From the NCBI GenBank assembly GCA_023145125.1, contig JAGLEK010000556.1:1-9085 (forward strand): a stretch of DNA of 9,085 nt, read 5' to 3'. The translations under genes were made by a program, and so were the position numbers. Shown in pieces: positions 1 through 6,362 of this stretch. Below the pieces are notes generated by a model that was given only the letters and a program-made list of their open reading frames with translations, was not told the DNA's origin and searched no databases. Position 1 is the stretch's first letter, and each line of letters opens with the position of its first letter. This DNA comes from Bacteroidales bacterium. GTDB lineage: Bacteria > Bacteroidota > Bacteroidia > Bacteroidales > B18-G4.

Positions 1-229
1 AAACCGATTATAACTTAGTTTGCGGAGAAAAGAGGGAGATGGTAGGGTGGGGCTATGATTTATAACAAATTGTATGAATAGTGGCAGATTGCGTGCAGGA
101 TAATACAAAACAAGCTCCACTAAAATCAATCATTCCCCATAAACTCCAATTTTTATAACGGTTCCATCAACACAGCGTTCAGGCTTGGTCTTACCGACTA
201 CCATAACGCTTAATTATTAGCTGCACTTG
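1..229. other. Left-edge non-coding stretch
   Basis: No convincing gene is visible on either strand. The longest item noticed is a 24-codon minus-strand frame (204 down to 130) with no ribosome binding site or recognisable sequence. The right end (about 203-237) carries a short imperfect inverted repeat that overlaps the stop codon of the minus-strand gene that follows. The stretch may be the 3' flank of that gene or the edge of a neighbouring element cut off by the window. Confidence 0.5.
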
Positions 230-237
230 TTAGTTAG
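203..237 (-). repeat. Short attC-like inverted repeat at the 3' end of the secreted-protein gene
   Basis: Read on the minus strand, TAAC (232-229, formed by the stop codon plus one base) is matched by GTTA (207-204). Between them GCT/AGC arms (221-219 and 210-208) can pair and extend by two A-T pairs with one bulged A. This resembles the core of an integron attC site: TAAC and GTTA ends, inner arms with an extrahelical base, and overlap with a cassette gene's stop. At about 35 bp it is shorter than known attC sites, and the GTTATGG end does not fit the GTTRRRY consensus. It could equally be a chance or weak terminator-like repeat. Confidence 0.25.
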
Positions 238-871
238 ATTGATTTATCCAAACTTTATACCATTCATTTTTAATTTCTTTTATTACACTATAGATTGAGC
301 CTGCCCAATAGTTTCTCAATCCAAACCCCTTTGGTTTCCCTCTAAGTCTTTCATGAAATAATATTTCCTTTGTTTTCATGTCAATAGCAACAAAATGATA
401 ATACGCTTCTTTCATGCTTTTGTTTAAACTCTCAGCTAAGAAGAGTATACCAATTCCACTCTTCTCTTTTGTATCATATAATGACACAAAGGTTTCTATA
501 TCTTTTTTCGAATAGTTCGGGGTATTGTAAGATTCCATATCTTTATTAGGAGTAGAAGAATTGATTTTAGTTACCATTTCTATGTCGTAGATAATGCTAT
601 CATTTCTAAGCATCCCTTTTATATCATATTTGTCAGGTTCTACTAGAATGAGCCTATTCCATGCGGGAAAATAATTATCTCTTATTTGAGCATTATCTTT
701 TTCGCCAGCTCCATAGAATTGAGAAAAATCTCCAATCAATTTAACATGAGAAAAATCTACTCCTAGCCAACTGATCTTAACATTACTTGGGCTAAATAAA
801 TCCTTCGCTGTTTGTGAATCTGCAATTACTGCGATAAATAATAATAATACTGTGATAAACTGTTTCTTCAT
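230..871 (-). CDS. Secreted protein of unknown function
   Basis: This encodes a 213-residue protein that I cannot assign to a characterised family. Residues 1 to about 19 form a Sec signal peptide: Lys-Lys, a hydrophobic core, then a short polar region ending near Ser-Gln. With no lipobox cysteine, the product should be periplasmic or secreted. The mature part is soluble and rich in aromatic and charged residues. A conserved-looking stretch is WLGVDFSHVKLIGDFSQF near residues 35-52, and another is GFGLRNYWAGS near 182-192. No catalytic motif or transmembrane helix stands out. The ATG at 871 is well placed before the signal peptide and is preceded by an A-rich leader without a Shine-Dalgarno, as is usual in Bacteroidota. 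The gene is clearly more AT-rich than those to its right; sampled lines are roughly 25-32% GC against about 45%. This hints at separate ancestry. It lies on the same strand as the symporter but 382 bp away, so an operon is unlikely. Confidence 0.8.
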   Translation of the reverse strand: MKKQFITVLLLFIAVIADSQTAKDLFSPSNVKISWLGVDFSHVKLIGDFSQFYGAGEKDNAQIRDNYFPAWNRLILVEPDKYDIKGMLRNDSIIYDIEMVTKINSSTPNKDMESYNTPNYSKKDIETFVSLYDTKEKSGIGILFLAESLNKSMKEAYYHFVAIDMKTKEILFHERLRGKPKGFGLRNYWAGSIYSVIKEIKNEWYKVWINQSN

Positions 872-1100
872 TTTTATTTTTTAGAATTTATTTCTTGATT
901 GTGAATTGTAAACAAAAGTTGGTAAAACAAGATGTAGTAATTCAGCAATTGCAGCCAACTCGTTTATACCTTAAAACTTCTTTATGTTTAACATCCTCTG
1001 ACGGAAGTAAAGGTAAAAAATTCGCTTTTTTTTATTGTTTTTATATTTTTCAAATGTCATCAAAAGGCATAATCACACCCATGTGTGGTGCATCTTCGTA
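872..1100. other. AT-rich non-coding spacer
   Basis: This is the upstream side of the minus-strand secreted-protein gene, so its promoter should lie here. I could not find a good match to the Bacteroidota -7 element (TAnnTTTG) with a correctly spaced -33 box. The stretch includes a T-rich run around 1021-1050. A 68-codon frame starting from TTG at 895 on the plus strand has no support as a gene. Confidence 0.5.
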
Positions 1101-1253
1101 AATCGTTAAATCGCTCAATCGCTCAATCTTATACATCGCATCAATCCCAATTCAACTAGTTCAACCTGTATCAAGTGCCTAAAGTGAGCTAAAGTTTGGT
1201 GTTGTCCAGTAGCCATATAACCGTTTAGCCATTTAACTATTCAACCAATTCAA
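1101..1253. repeat. Patchwork of degenerate 8-10 bp tandem repeats
   Basis: Four short-period repeats follow one another. (1) 1101-1128: AATCGTTA, AATCGCTC, AATCGCTC, AATC, period 8. (2) 1140-1166: ATCAATCCC, AATTCAACT, AGTTCAACC, period 9. (3) 1173-1200: AAGTGCCTA, AAGTGAGCTA, AAGTTTGGT, period 9-10. (4) 1213-1253: CCATATAA, CCGTTTAG, CCATTTAA, CTATTCAA, CCAATTCAA, period 8-9, running right up to the symporter's stop codon at 1254-1256. I remember similar micro-repeats from intergenic DNA of other Bacteroidota, but cannot verify that here. No function is known to me. They occupy the place where a symporter terminator would be expected, and no ordinary hairpin plus T-tract is seen. Confidence 0.7.
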
Positions 1254-2468
1254 CTAAACTGAAAGTTTTTCCCCTTCCGATTTCGCAATAATCACCGCCC
1301 CGCAACTATCACTCCATACATTGGTACAGGTGCGGAACATGTCGATGATACGATCCACTGCCAGTATCAGCCCTACTCCTTCCAGGGGCAGCCCGACGGC
1401 AGTAAGGATCACGGTGATCATTACCAGTCCCGCCATAGGTATTGCGGCAGCACCGATGGATGCCAGTAAAGCAGTTAACACAATAACCCCTTGTTGTATC
1501 AAGCTCAGCTCTACACCATAAGCCTGTGCAATGAATATGGCTGCAACACATTCATAAAGTGCCGTGCCGTCCATATTTATTGTCGCCCCGAGGGGAAGCG
1601 TAAAGCTTGATATCTTATTTGATACACCGGAGTTTTTCTCAACAGCAGTTATGGTTAGCGGTAGAGTTGCTCCGGAGGAAGAAGTTGAAAATGCCGTAAG
1701 CAAGGGTGTCGACATATTCTTCATATGCCTGAAAGGCTTTGCCCTGCCAATAAACTTTACGATCAATGGCAGGGTAATAAAGAAATGAATGGACAGTGCC
1801 AGGATCACCGTGCCCATATAAAGGCCCATTCGCGATACCAGGCCCATGAGGTCGTCCTGCTCAGCAACCACTTTAGCAACAATGCCAAATATCCCCAGCG
1901 GGGTGAAACGTATCACAAACATGGTGATCTTCATCATCACCTCGAAAATGGCATTAAAGGCTTTTTTGAGCACCTCCCTGTTCTCTTCGCGGGCCCTGGT
2001 CACAAAGAAACCAAACAAAATAGCAAAGAAAATAATGGCCAGCATATCATTATCATTGAATGCCTGGAAAATATTCTGGGGGACCATTTCGATGAGGGTA
2101 TCACCAAGAGAGCGCTGGTTCTCAACCAGGCCCTCCACTTTACCACTGAAATTCAGGTCGGCACCAACACCGGGACGAATAATATTCACAAGTATCTGTC
2201 CTGTGATGATGGCCAGCAAGCTGGTTGAGACATAATATCCAATGGTTTTCAATCCAAGCCGGCCAAGGCTCGAACCGCTGCCGATGTTTGCAATTCCGGA
2301 GATCAAAGAGCTCAGGATCAATGGGATGATCAGCATCTTCAATGCCCGCAAGAACACATCTCCCATCCAGGAAACATAGCCTATTGCCTGTTCATCAGCG
2401 TATATGCCATACACAATGGCCAAAATGAGTGCTATTAGGATCTGCCAGTGAAGCGCAATTTTCTTCAT
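1254..2468 (-). CDS. Dicarboxylate/amino acid:cation symporter, probably glutamate/aspartate
   Basis: A DAACS-family (GltPh/EAAT fold) inner-membrane secondary transporter of 404 residues, the usual length. Signatures appear in order: the serine-rich tip of hairpin 1 (STSSSG, about 261-266), the TM7 NMDGT motif (298-302), the hairpin 2 PMAG loop (344-347), and the TM8 substrate site DMFRTCTNV with D376, R379 and N383. In GltPh the matching Asp394 and Arg397 bind the amino group and side-chain carboxylate, so an acidic amino acid substrate is favoured over C4-dicarboxylates or neutral amino acids. NMDGT also contributes to sodium binding in characterised relatives, but whether the coupling ion is Na+ or H+ cannot be read here. 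I chose the ATG at 2468, with AGGAA just upstream, because the protein then begins MKKIALHWQ before TM1. A GTG at 2519 would add 17 non-conserved residues and start inside a palindrome. Transcribed divergently from the beta-propeller gene. Confidence 0.93.
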   Translation of the reverse strand: MKKIALHWQILIALILAIVYGIYADEQAIGYVSWMGDVFLRALKMLIIPLILSSLISGIANIGSGSSLGRLGLKTIGYYVSTSLLAIITGQILVNIIRPGVGADLNFSGKVEGLVENQRSLGDTLIEMVPQNIFQAFNDNDMLAIIFFAILFGFFVTRAREENREVLKKAFNAIFEVMMKITMFVIRFTPLGIFGIVAKVVAEQDDLMGLVSRMGLYMGTVILALSIHFFITLPLIVKFIGRAKPFRHMKNMSTPLLTAFSTSSSGATLPLTITAVEKNSGVSNKISSFTLPLGATINMDGTALYECVAAIFIAQAYGVELSLIQQGVIVLTALLASIGAAAIPMAGLVMITVILTAVGLPLEGVGLILAVDRIIDMFRTCTNVWSDSCGAVIIAKSEGEKLSV

Positions 2469-2511
2469 ATTTCCTGAATAAGGCATAAAAGTAAGGATTT
2501 TTTGACATGGG

Positions 2512-2541
2512 GACCTCACAGGTTCCGGAACCTGTGAGGTC
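2512..2541. repeat. Perfect 30-bp palindrome (REP-like element)
   Basis: Arm GACCTCACAGGTTCC (2512-2526) is followed directly by its exact reverse complement (2527-2541), with no spacer and no mismatch. It lies in the 124-bp gap between the divergent starts of the symporter (2468) and beta-propeller (2593) genes, so it would sit in the 5' leader or promoter region of one or both. Palindromes built on 'ACCTCACAGG/CCTGTGAGGT' are, as I recall, a frequent intergenic repeat in Bacteroidota, which would make this a REP-type element rather than a dedicated operator. A protein-binding site for divergent control is the alternative. Confidence 0.8.
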
Positions 2542-2592
2542 AGGTCAGCATAAAATATGTACTTTTACATTATTATTACAAACCTCATAAAG

Positions 2593-4158
2593 ATGAAACA
2601 TCTGTTTACTTCTTTTCTGCTGGTATCAGCATTGTCGCTCACTGCATTTACTCAGCATACCAATATCCTTATTGATGATATAGGCAGCTTTATGCAGCCG
2701 GAAGAGCCAACCATTATCGTGAATCCCAAAAATACTGACCATATGGTTGGCGGTTCTAATATCGATAATATGTACTACTCAACCGATGGTGGTTATACCT
2801 GGAACCATGATACATTGAGCTCAACATACGGTGTATGGGGTGACCCGGTGGTTATTGTAGATACTGCAGGAGCATATTATTTCTTTCATCTTTCCAATCC
2901 ACAGGCGGGAAACTGGATCGACCGTATCGTCTGCCAGAAGAAAGATACCATTGGCGGAGCGTGGAACAACGGCAGCTATATGGGCCTGAACGGGGAAAAG
3001 GAGCAGGATAAGGAATGGGCGGTCGTAGACGTTACGAACAACAACATTTATGTATCGTGGACACAATTCGATAGTTATGGCAGCTCTAACCCTGATTATA
3101 AGAGCAACATACATTTTTCACGCTCCTACGACGGGGGTGCCACCTGGAGCGATGCATTACGCATCAACGAGGTGTCGGGTGATTGTGTCGACGACGACAA
3201 TACCGTGGAAGGAGCTGTTCCTGCTGTGGGGCCCGGTGGTGAAATTTATATTACCTGGGCAGGCCCCGAAGGGCTGGTTTTCGATCGTTCCCTTGACCAG
3301 GGCACTACCTGGCTTGAAGAAGATATTTTTATTGGCCTTTTTCCCGGTGGCTGGGCTTATGATATTCCGGGGATCAGCCGTTGTAACGGCATGCCGATAA
3401 CCAAATGCGACCTGAGCGGCGGGACTCATCACGGTACGATATATGTTAACTGGTCAGACCAGCGCAATGGTACCGACGACACAGATGTCTGGCTGACCAA
3501 ATCCACAGATGGCGGCAATACCTGGAGCGAAGCAACACGCGTTAATGACGATCCTCCGGGCCGACAGCAATTTTTCACCTGGATGGATGTTGACCAGGTA
3601 ACGGGCTACCTCTACTTTGTTTTTTACGACCGCCGTAATTATGACAACAACAATACGGATGTATACATGGCTGTTTCCCGCGACGGTGGAGAGAGTTTTA
3701 TCAATTTCAGGGTTAGCGAATCCCCGTTTTTACCCTTTTCTTCAACCTTTTTCGGAGATTATACCAATGTATCGGTTTACGACAATGTTGTAAGGCCGAT
3801 CTGGGCCCGCATGGAAGGGTCTGACCTTAGTGTCTGGACTGCCATCATTGATCCGTTCATTGTTGGGATAGATGAAGAGATCCCCTCACTGCTCAGCCTG
3901 GAGCAAAACTATCCAAATCCTTTTAAGGAAAGCACGGTGATCTCTTTTAAGCTTATTGAACCCACAGAGATCAGTCTCAGGGTGTACGATGTTTATGGCA
4001 GGGAAGTTGCCGCTATACTTGATCATGAATATACAAGAGCCGGCAAGCATACCAGGGTGTTTGACCCGGAAGCCCATGATCTTTCACCGGGGATGTATTA
4101 TTTTTCCCTCGATAGCGGCCGTGACATAATGAAAAAGAAAATGATTTTAGTTAAATGA
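2593..4158 (+). CDS. T9SS-exported Asp-box (BNR) beta-propeller protein, sialidase-like fold
   Basis: A 521-residue exported protein. Residues 1-20 form a signal peptide (MKHLFTSF..., ending Phe-Thr-Gln). Five Asp-box motifs (SxDxGxxW/F) lie near residues 63-70, 178-185, 233-240, 304-311 and 362-369; such boxes mark beta-hairpins of sialidase-type propellers. Two related DQRN/DRRN segments (289-292 and 346-349) sit 57 residues apart, each just ahead of an Asp-box, showing blade duplication. The last 85 or so residues, starting at LSLEQNYPNPF and ending KKKMILVK, are a textbook type A T9SS sorting domain, so the protein should cross the outer membrane and be released or anchored on the surface. 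I see no FRIP motif or arginine triad of true sialidases, so 'sialidase' activity should not be assumed; the target is unknown. I prefer the ATG at 2593 to one at 2557 because the latter places 12 extra residues before the signal peptide. Confidence 0.9.
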   Translation: MKHLFTSFLLVSALSLTAFTQHTNILIDDIGSFMQPEEPTIIVNPKNTDHMVGGSNIDNMYYSTDGGYTWNHDTLSSTYGVWGDPVVIVDTAGAYYFFHLSNPQAGNWIDRIVCQKKDTIGGAWNNGSYMGLNGEKEQDKEWAVVDVTNNNIYVSWTQFDSYGSSNPDYKSNIHFSRSYDGGATWSDALRINEVSGDCVDDDNTVEGAVPAVGPGGEIYITWAGPEGLVFDRSLDQGTTWLEEDIFIGLFPGGWAYDIPGISRCNGMPITKCDLSGGTHHGTIYVNWSDQRNGTDDTDVWLTKSTDGGNTWSEATRVNDDPPGRQQFFTWMDVDQVTGYLYFVFYDRRNYDNNNTDVYMAVSRDGGESFINFRVSESPFLPFSSTFFGDYTNVSVYDNVVRPIWARMEGSDLSVWTAIIDPFIVGIDEEIPSLLSLEQNYPNPFKESTVISFKLIEPTEISLRVYDVYGREVAAILDHEYTRAGKHTRVFDPEAHDLSPGMYYFSLDSGRDIMKKKMILVK

Positions 4159-4160
4159 TA

Positions 4161-4188
4161 ATCCTTATCAGGCAGCCCGGATTTTTTT
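4161..4188 (+). terminator. Weak candidate terminator after the beta-propeller gene
   Basis: ATCC (4161-4164) can pair with GGAT (4179-4182), and an inner GG/CC pairing is possible, followed by a run of seven T (4182-4188). The stem is short and interrupted, so this is only a possible intrinsic terminator separating the propeller gene from the efflux locus. Confidence 0.25.
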
Positions 4189-4219
4189 ATAATATTGCAT
4201 ACGAAATACAACAGATACG

Positions 4220-4858
4220 ATGAACAAAGAATTCAAGGAGATCATTGCCCGGATCAGGGCCTATCCCTTTCCGGATGGCATCGGTGACATGACCATTGAA
4301 AAACTGTCAGAAAAAACCAATATCCCCGCTGAGTTGATCTATAAATATGTTCAGGATGAAAAAGAACTGATCAGGCATATCCTGAAATTTGAACGCGAGA
4401 GTTTCAAGGTGATTTTTGATGTACACAACTTTGAGGGAGTAAATGCAATCGATATTTTACTCACCGTTAGTAAAGAAATAGCAGGTAAATTCATGAATGT
4501 AAGCCCGGGCATCACCTTCGACATTAAAACGAAATACCCCGATGTTTACCAACGGCATTTTAAATCCCGCATGGATTTTATTTTCGGTAAGATCAAGATA
4601 AACCTGCATAAAGGCATTTCCCAGGGCATATACCGTGACGACCTCAGCATTGAATTAGTTGCCCGATTGTACCTCAGCCGGCTTATCGACCTGCACAATC
4701 CTGATTTCTTTCCACCGGAAGAATTCAATTTTGAAACGCTTTTTGATGCTATGTTCGAAAGCCATATCAGGAGCATTGCCAACGAAGACGGGCTTAAATA
4801 CTGGGAAAAGAAAAAGAAGATCTTCAAAAAGGAATTAAAGAAGGTAGATTTACAATAA
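4220..4858 (+). CDS. TetR-family transcriptional regulator
   Basis: A 212-residue cytoplasmic DNA-binding protein of normal TetR length. The N-terminal helix-turn-helix covers about residues 20-52: MTIEKLSEKTNIPAELIYKY, then the typical 'DEKELI' that follows the recognition helix. The rest is all-helical and divergent, as expected of a ligand-binding and dimerisation domain, with a lysine-rich tail (KYWEKKKKIFKKELKK). The region before the helix-turn-helix includes an unusual PFPDGIGD segment but is otherwise standard. It lies 58 bp ahead of the TolC-like gene on the same strand. TetR proteins next to RND pumps (AcrR is the known model) usually repress them and release DNA on binding a pump substrate. 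Here that role is inferred from position. If the regulator shares the operon's promoter it would also control itself. No Shine-Dalgarno precedes the ATG. Confidence 0.85.
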   Translation: MNKEFKEIIARIRAYPFPDGIGDMTIEKLSEKTNIPAELIYKYVQDEKELIRHILKFERESFKVIFDVHNFEGVNAIDILLTVSKEIAGKFMNVSPGITFDIKTKYPDVYQRHFKSRMDFIFGKIKINLHKGISQGIYRDDLSIELVARLYLSRLIDLHNPDFFPPEEFNFETLFDAMFESHIRSIANEDGLKYWEKKKKIFKKELKKVDLQ

Positions 4859-4883
4859 AAACGCTCACCCGGGCGTAATACAG

Positions 4884-4901
4884 TTTATCCCTACGGATAA
4901 A
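4884..4901. promoter_or_regulatory. Candidate TetR operator (inverted repeat before the tolC-like gene)
   Basis: TTTATCC (4884-4890) and GGATAAA (4895-4901) are perfect 7-bp inverted arms around CTAC. The site lies 15 bp upstream of the tolC-like ATG in the 58-bp gap behind the TetR gene. Its size suits a TetR-dimer operator. A second, weaker repeat, ACGC/GCGT (4861-4864 and 4873-4876), lies next to it. As RNA the main repeat could also form a small hairpin near the ribosome binding region, but it lacks a following T-tract and so is not a forward terminator. Confidence 0.4.
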
Positions 4902-4916
4902 AAACAAGTCGACGTA

Positions 4917-6266
4917 ATGAAAAAAGTTTTTTATGCATTCCCGGCCCTGGTTTGCTTGCTGGGGTTTATAAGCCTGAATCTTTCCGCACAAACTGAATAC
5001 CGTTTTACACTAAAAGAGGCATTAGAATTCGGATATGAGAACAATTATGATATCCTGTCCGCTTACAAAGACATTGAGGCCGCTGAGCTGCAGGTAAAGG
5101 AATATATGGCCATTGGGTTTCCGCAGGTCAATGCTGCAATAAACTATACCGATTATATTGCCCTTCCCACCATGATCATCCCCCCGGGAACCTTTGGCCC
5201 GGACGATCCCGGAGGAGAGGTGCAGTTCGGAACAAAATATAATGCCGCGGCTGAAGCTACAGCCTCACAGCTGATCTTCGACGGAAGATACATTGTCGGG
5301 GTGCAGGCTTCCAAGCGTTTTCTGGAAAAATCAAAACAACAGTTCATCAAGAATAAGCTTGACATGTATGTGGCTGTATCCGCATCATATTACAGGGTAC
5401 TTGTGGCTGAAGACACCAAAAGGATCCTTGACAGCACCATGCAATATATGGAGAATATACTCTATGAGACCAGGATCACCTATGAGGCCGGATTTGCTGA
5501 AGAAACGGATGTAGATCAGCTGGAACTTATCGTCTCCGACCTGGAGGCAAATATCATTCTCTCTGAAACACAGGTTGTGATCGCTTATGCATACCTTAAG
5601 TTTTTGTGTGGAATTAAGATCGGGGATTTTATTACCGTTACTGACGAGCTCGACGACCTTCTGGCGCAGATTAATTATACAGCCTTGCTCGAAGATCCTT
5701 TTAATTACGAAAATAATATCGATTATCGTTTATTAATGACCCAGCAACTGATCGCCGAGCTTCAGCTTAAACTCGAAAAATCTGAGTACATGCCTTCTCT
5801 TTCGGCCTTTATCAACGTTCAAACACAGGCACAGAGGGCGCACTGGAGTTTTTTAAATCCGGCAGAAAAATGGTATGGTTCTTCCTTCTGGGGTGTGGAA
5901 ATGAACATCCCGATATGGAGCAGCGGCCTGCGCAGGTCCAGGGTGCAACAGGCAAAGATCAATCTTGACAAGCTGGATATAGCCGATGAACAATTACGTA
6001 CAGGATTGACCATACAGGTTCAGACTGCACAAGCAGAATTTAACAATGCCTACCTGGTGATGATGAATAAATCGATGGCGATGAGTACAGCTGAAAAGAT
6101 CCTGCGGATTACAAGCGAAAAATACAAGGAGGGGATATCAACCAGCCTGGATCTCTTGCAGGCAAACAACCAATTCCTTACCAACACCTCAGATTATATT
6201 GTCGCTATGCAGGAAGTCCTGATAAAGAAACTGGCACTTGAGAAACTTATGTACAGCGAACGCTGA
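4917..6266 (+). CDS. TolC-family outer-membrane efflux channel
   Basis: A 449-residue outer-membrane factor with a Sec signal peptide (residues 1-24, cleavage expected after NLSA before Gln) and no lipobox. The mature protein shows the two-fold internal repeat of OEP domains. The first half is about 30-230, with the long helix containing YEAGFAEETDVDQLELI near 189-205. The second half is about 265-445, with the matching YKEGISTSLDLLQANNQF near 403-420. In TolC each half contributes two strands to the barrel and long helices to the periplasmic tunnel, and three copies make the channel. Barrel-strand segments are visible near 68-82 and 115-130 and again near 290-335. The gene is followed by the periplasmic adaptor after 96 bp and belongs to the same tripartite pump. 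The start at 4917 gives the signal peptide directly; no Shine-Dalgarno is present. Confidence 0.92.
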   Translation: MKKVFYAFPALVCLLGFISLNLSAQTEYRFTLKEALEFGYENNYDILSAYKDIEAAELQVKEYMAIGFPQVNAAINYTDYIALPTMIIPPGTFGPDDPGGEVQFGTKYNAAAEATASQLIFDGRYIVGVQASKRFLEKSKQQFIKNKLDMYVAVSASYYRVLVAEDTKRILDSTMQYMENILYETRITYEAGFAEETDVDQLELIVSDLEANIILSETQVVIAYAYLKFLCGIKIGDFITVTDELDDLLAQINYTALLEDPFNYENNIDYRLLMTQQLIAELQLKLEKSEYMPSLSAFINVQTQAQRAHWSFLNPAEKWYGSSFWGVEMNIPIWSSGLRRSRVQQAKINLDKLDIADEQLRTGLTIQVQTAQAEFNNAYLVMMNKSMAMSTAEKILRITSEKYKEGISTSLDLLQANNQFLTNTSDYIVAMQEVLIKKLALEKLMYSER

Positions 6267-6283
6267 TGATCGATAATATTTAA

Positions 6284-6338
6284 CAACATCATTGGAGGTG
6301 AAATGCTCATCAACAATGTTGAACTTATTAATACCTGA
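6284..6338 (+). promoter_or_regulatory. Possible leader peptide and stem-loop before the adaptor gene
   Basis: GGAGGT (6294-6299) is a near-ideal Shine-Dalgarno, rare in this window, and lies three bases before an ATG at 6303. That ATG opens an 11-codon frame (MLINNVELINT) ending at TGA 6336-6338. CAACATCATTG (6284-6294) can pair with CAATGTTG (6314-6321), apart from a 3-base bulge, placing most of the Shine-Dalgarno and the ATG in the loop. An in-frame ATG at 6342 and the preferred adaptor start at 6363 follow. Translation of the small frame could feed ribosomes to the adaptor or sense conditions, but this is inference from layout only. Confidence 0.3.
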
Positions 6339-6362
6339 CTAATGCAGTTAACGAAGCAAATA

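Noticed and set aside
130..204. 24-codon minus-strand frame beginning directly after the attC-like repeat
   Set aside because: It is too short, has no ribosome binding site, and nothing in its translation is recognisable. Only its position after the repeat is suggestive.
1070..1086. CACAC-CCAT-GTGTG small inverted repeat
   Set aside because: A five-base stem without a T-tract or gene-end context is too weak to call a terminator or operator.
895..1101. 68-codon plus-strand frame in the spacer right of the secreted-protein gene
   Set aside because: It begins with TTG, has no ribosome binding site, ends in the micro-repeats, and its translation is low-complexity and resembles nothing known to me.
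1725..2228. 167-codon plus-strand frame across the symporter gene
   Set aside because: It lies wholly within the clear DAACS transporter on the other strand and is rich in His, Gln and Asn, as antisense frames are. It is a shadow frame.
2557..2592. Earlier ATG for the beta-propeller gene
   Set aside because: It would place 12 mostly hydrophobic residues ahead of a complete signal peptide that starts at the ATG at 2593.
4188..4193. TATAAT hexamer before the TetR gene, as a -10 promoter box
   Set aside because: Bacteroidota primary sigma factor uses TAnnTTTG with a -33 TTTG; no suitable partner box was found, and a TATAAT in AT-rich DNA is expected by chance.
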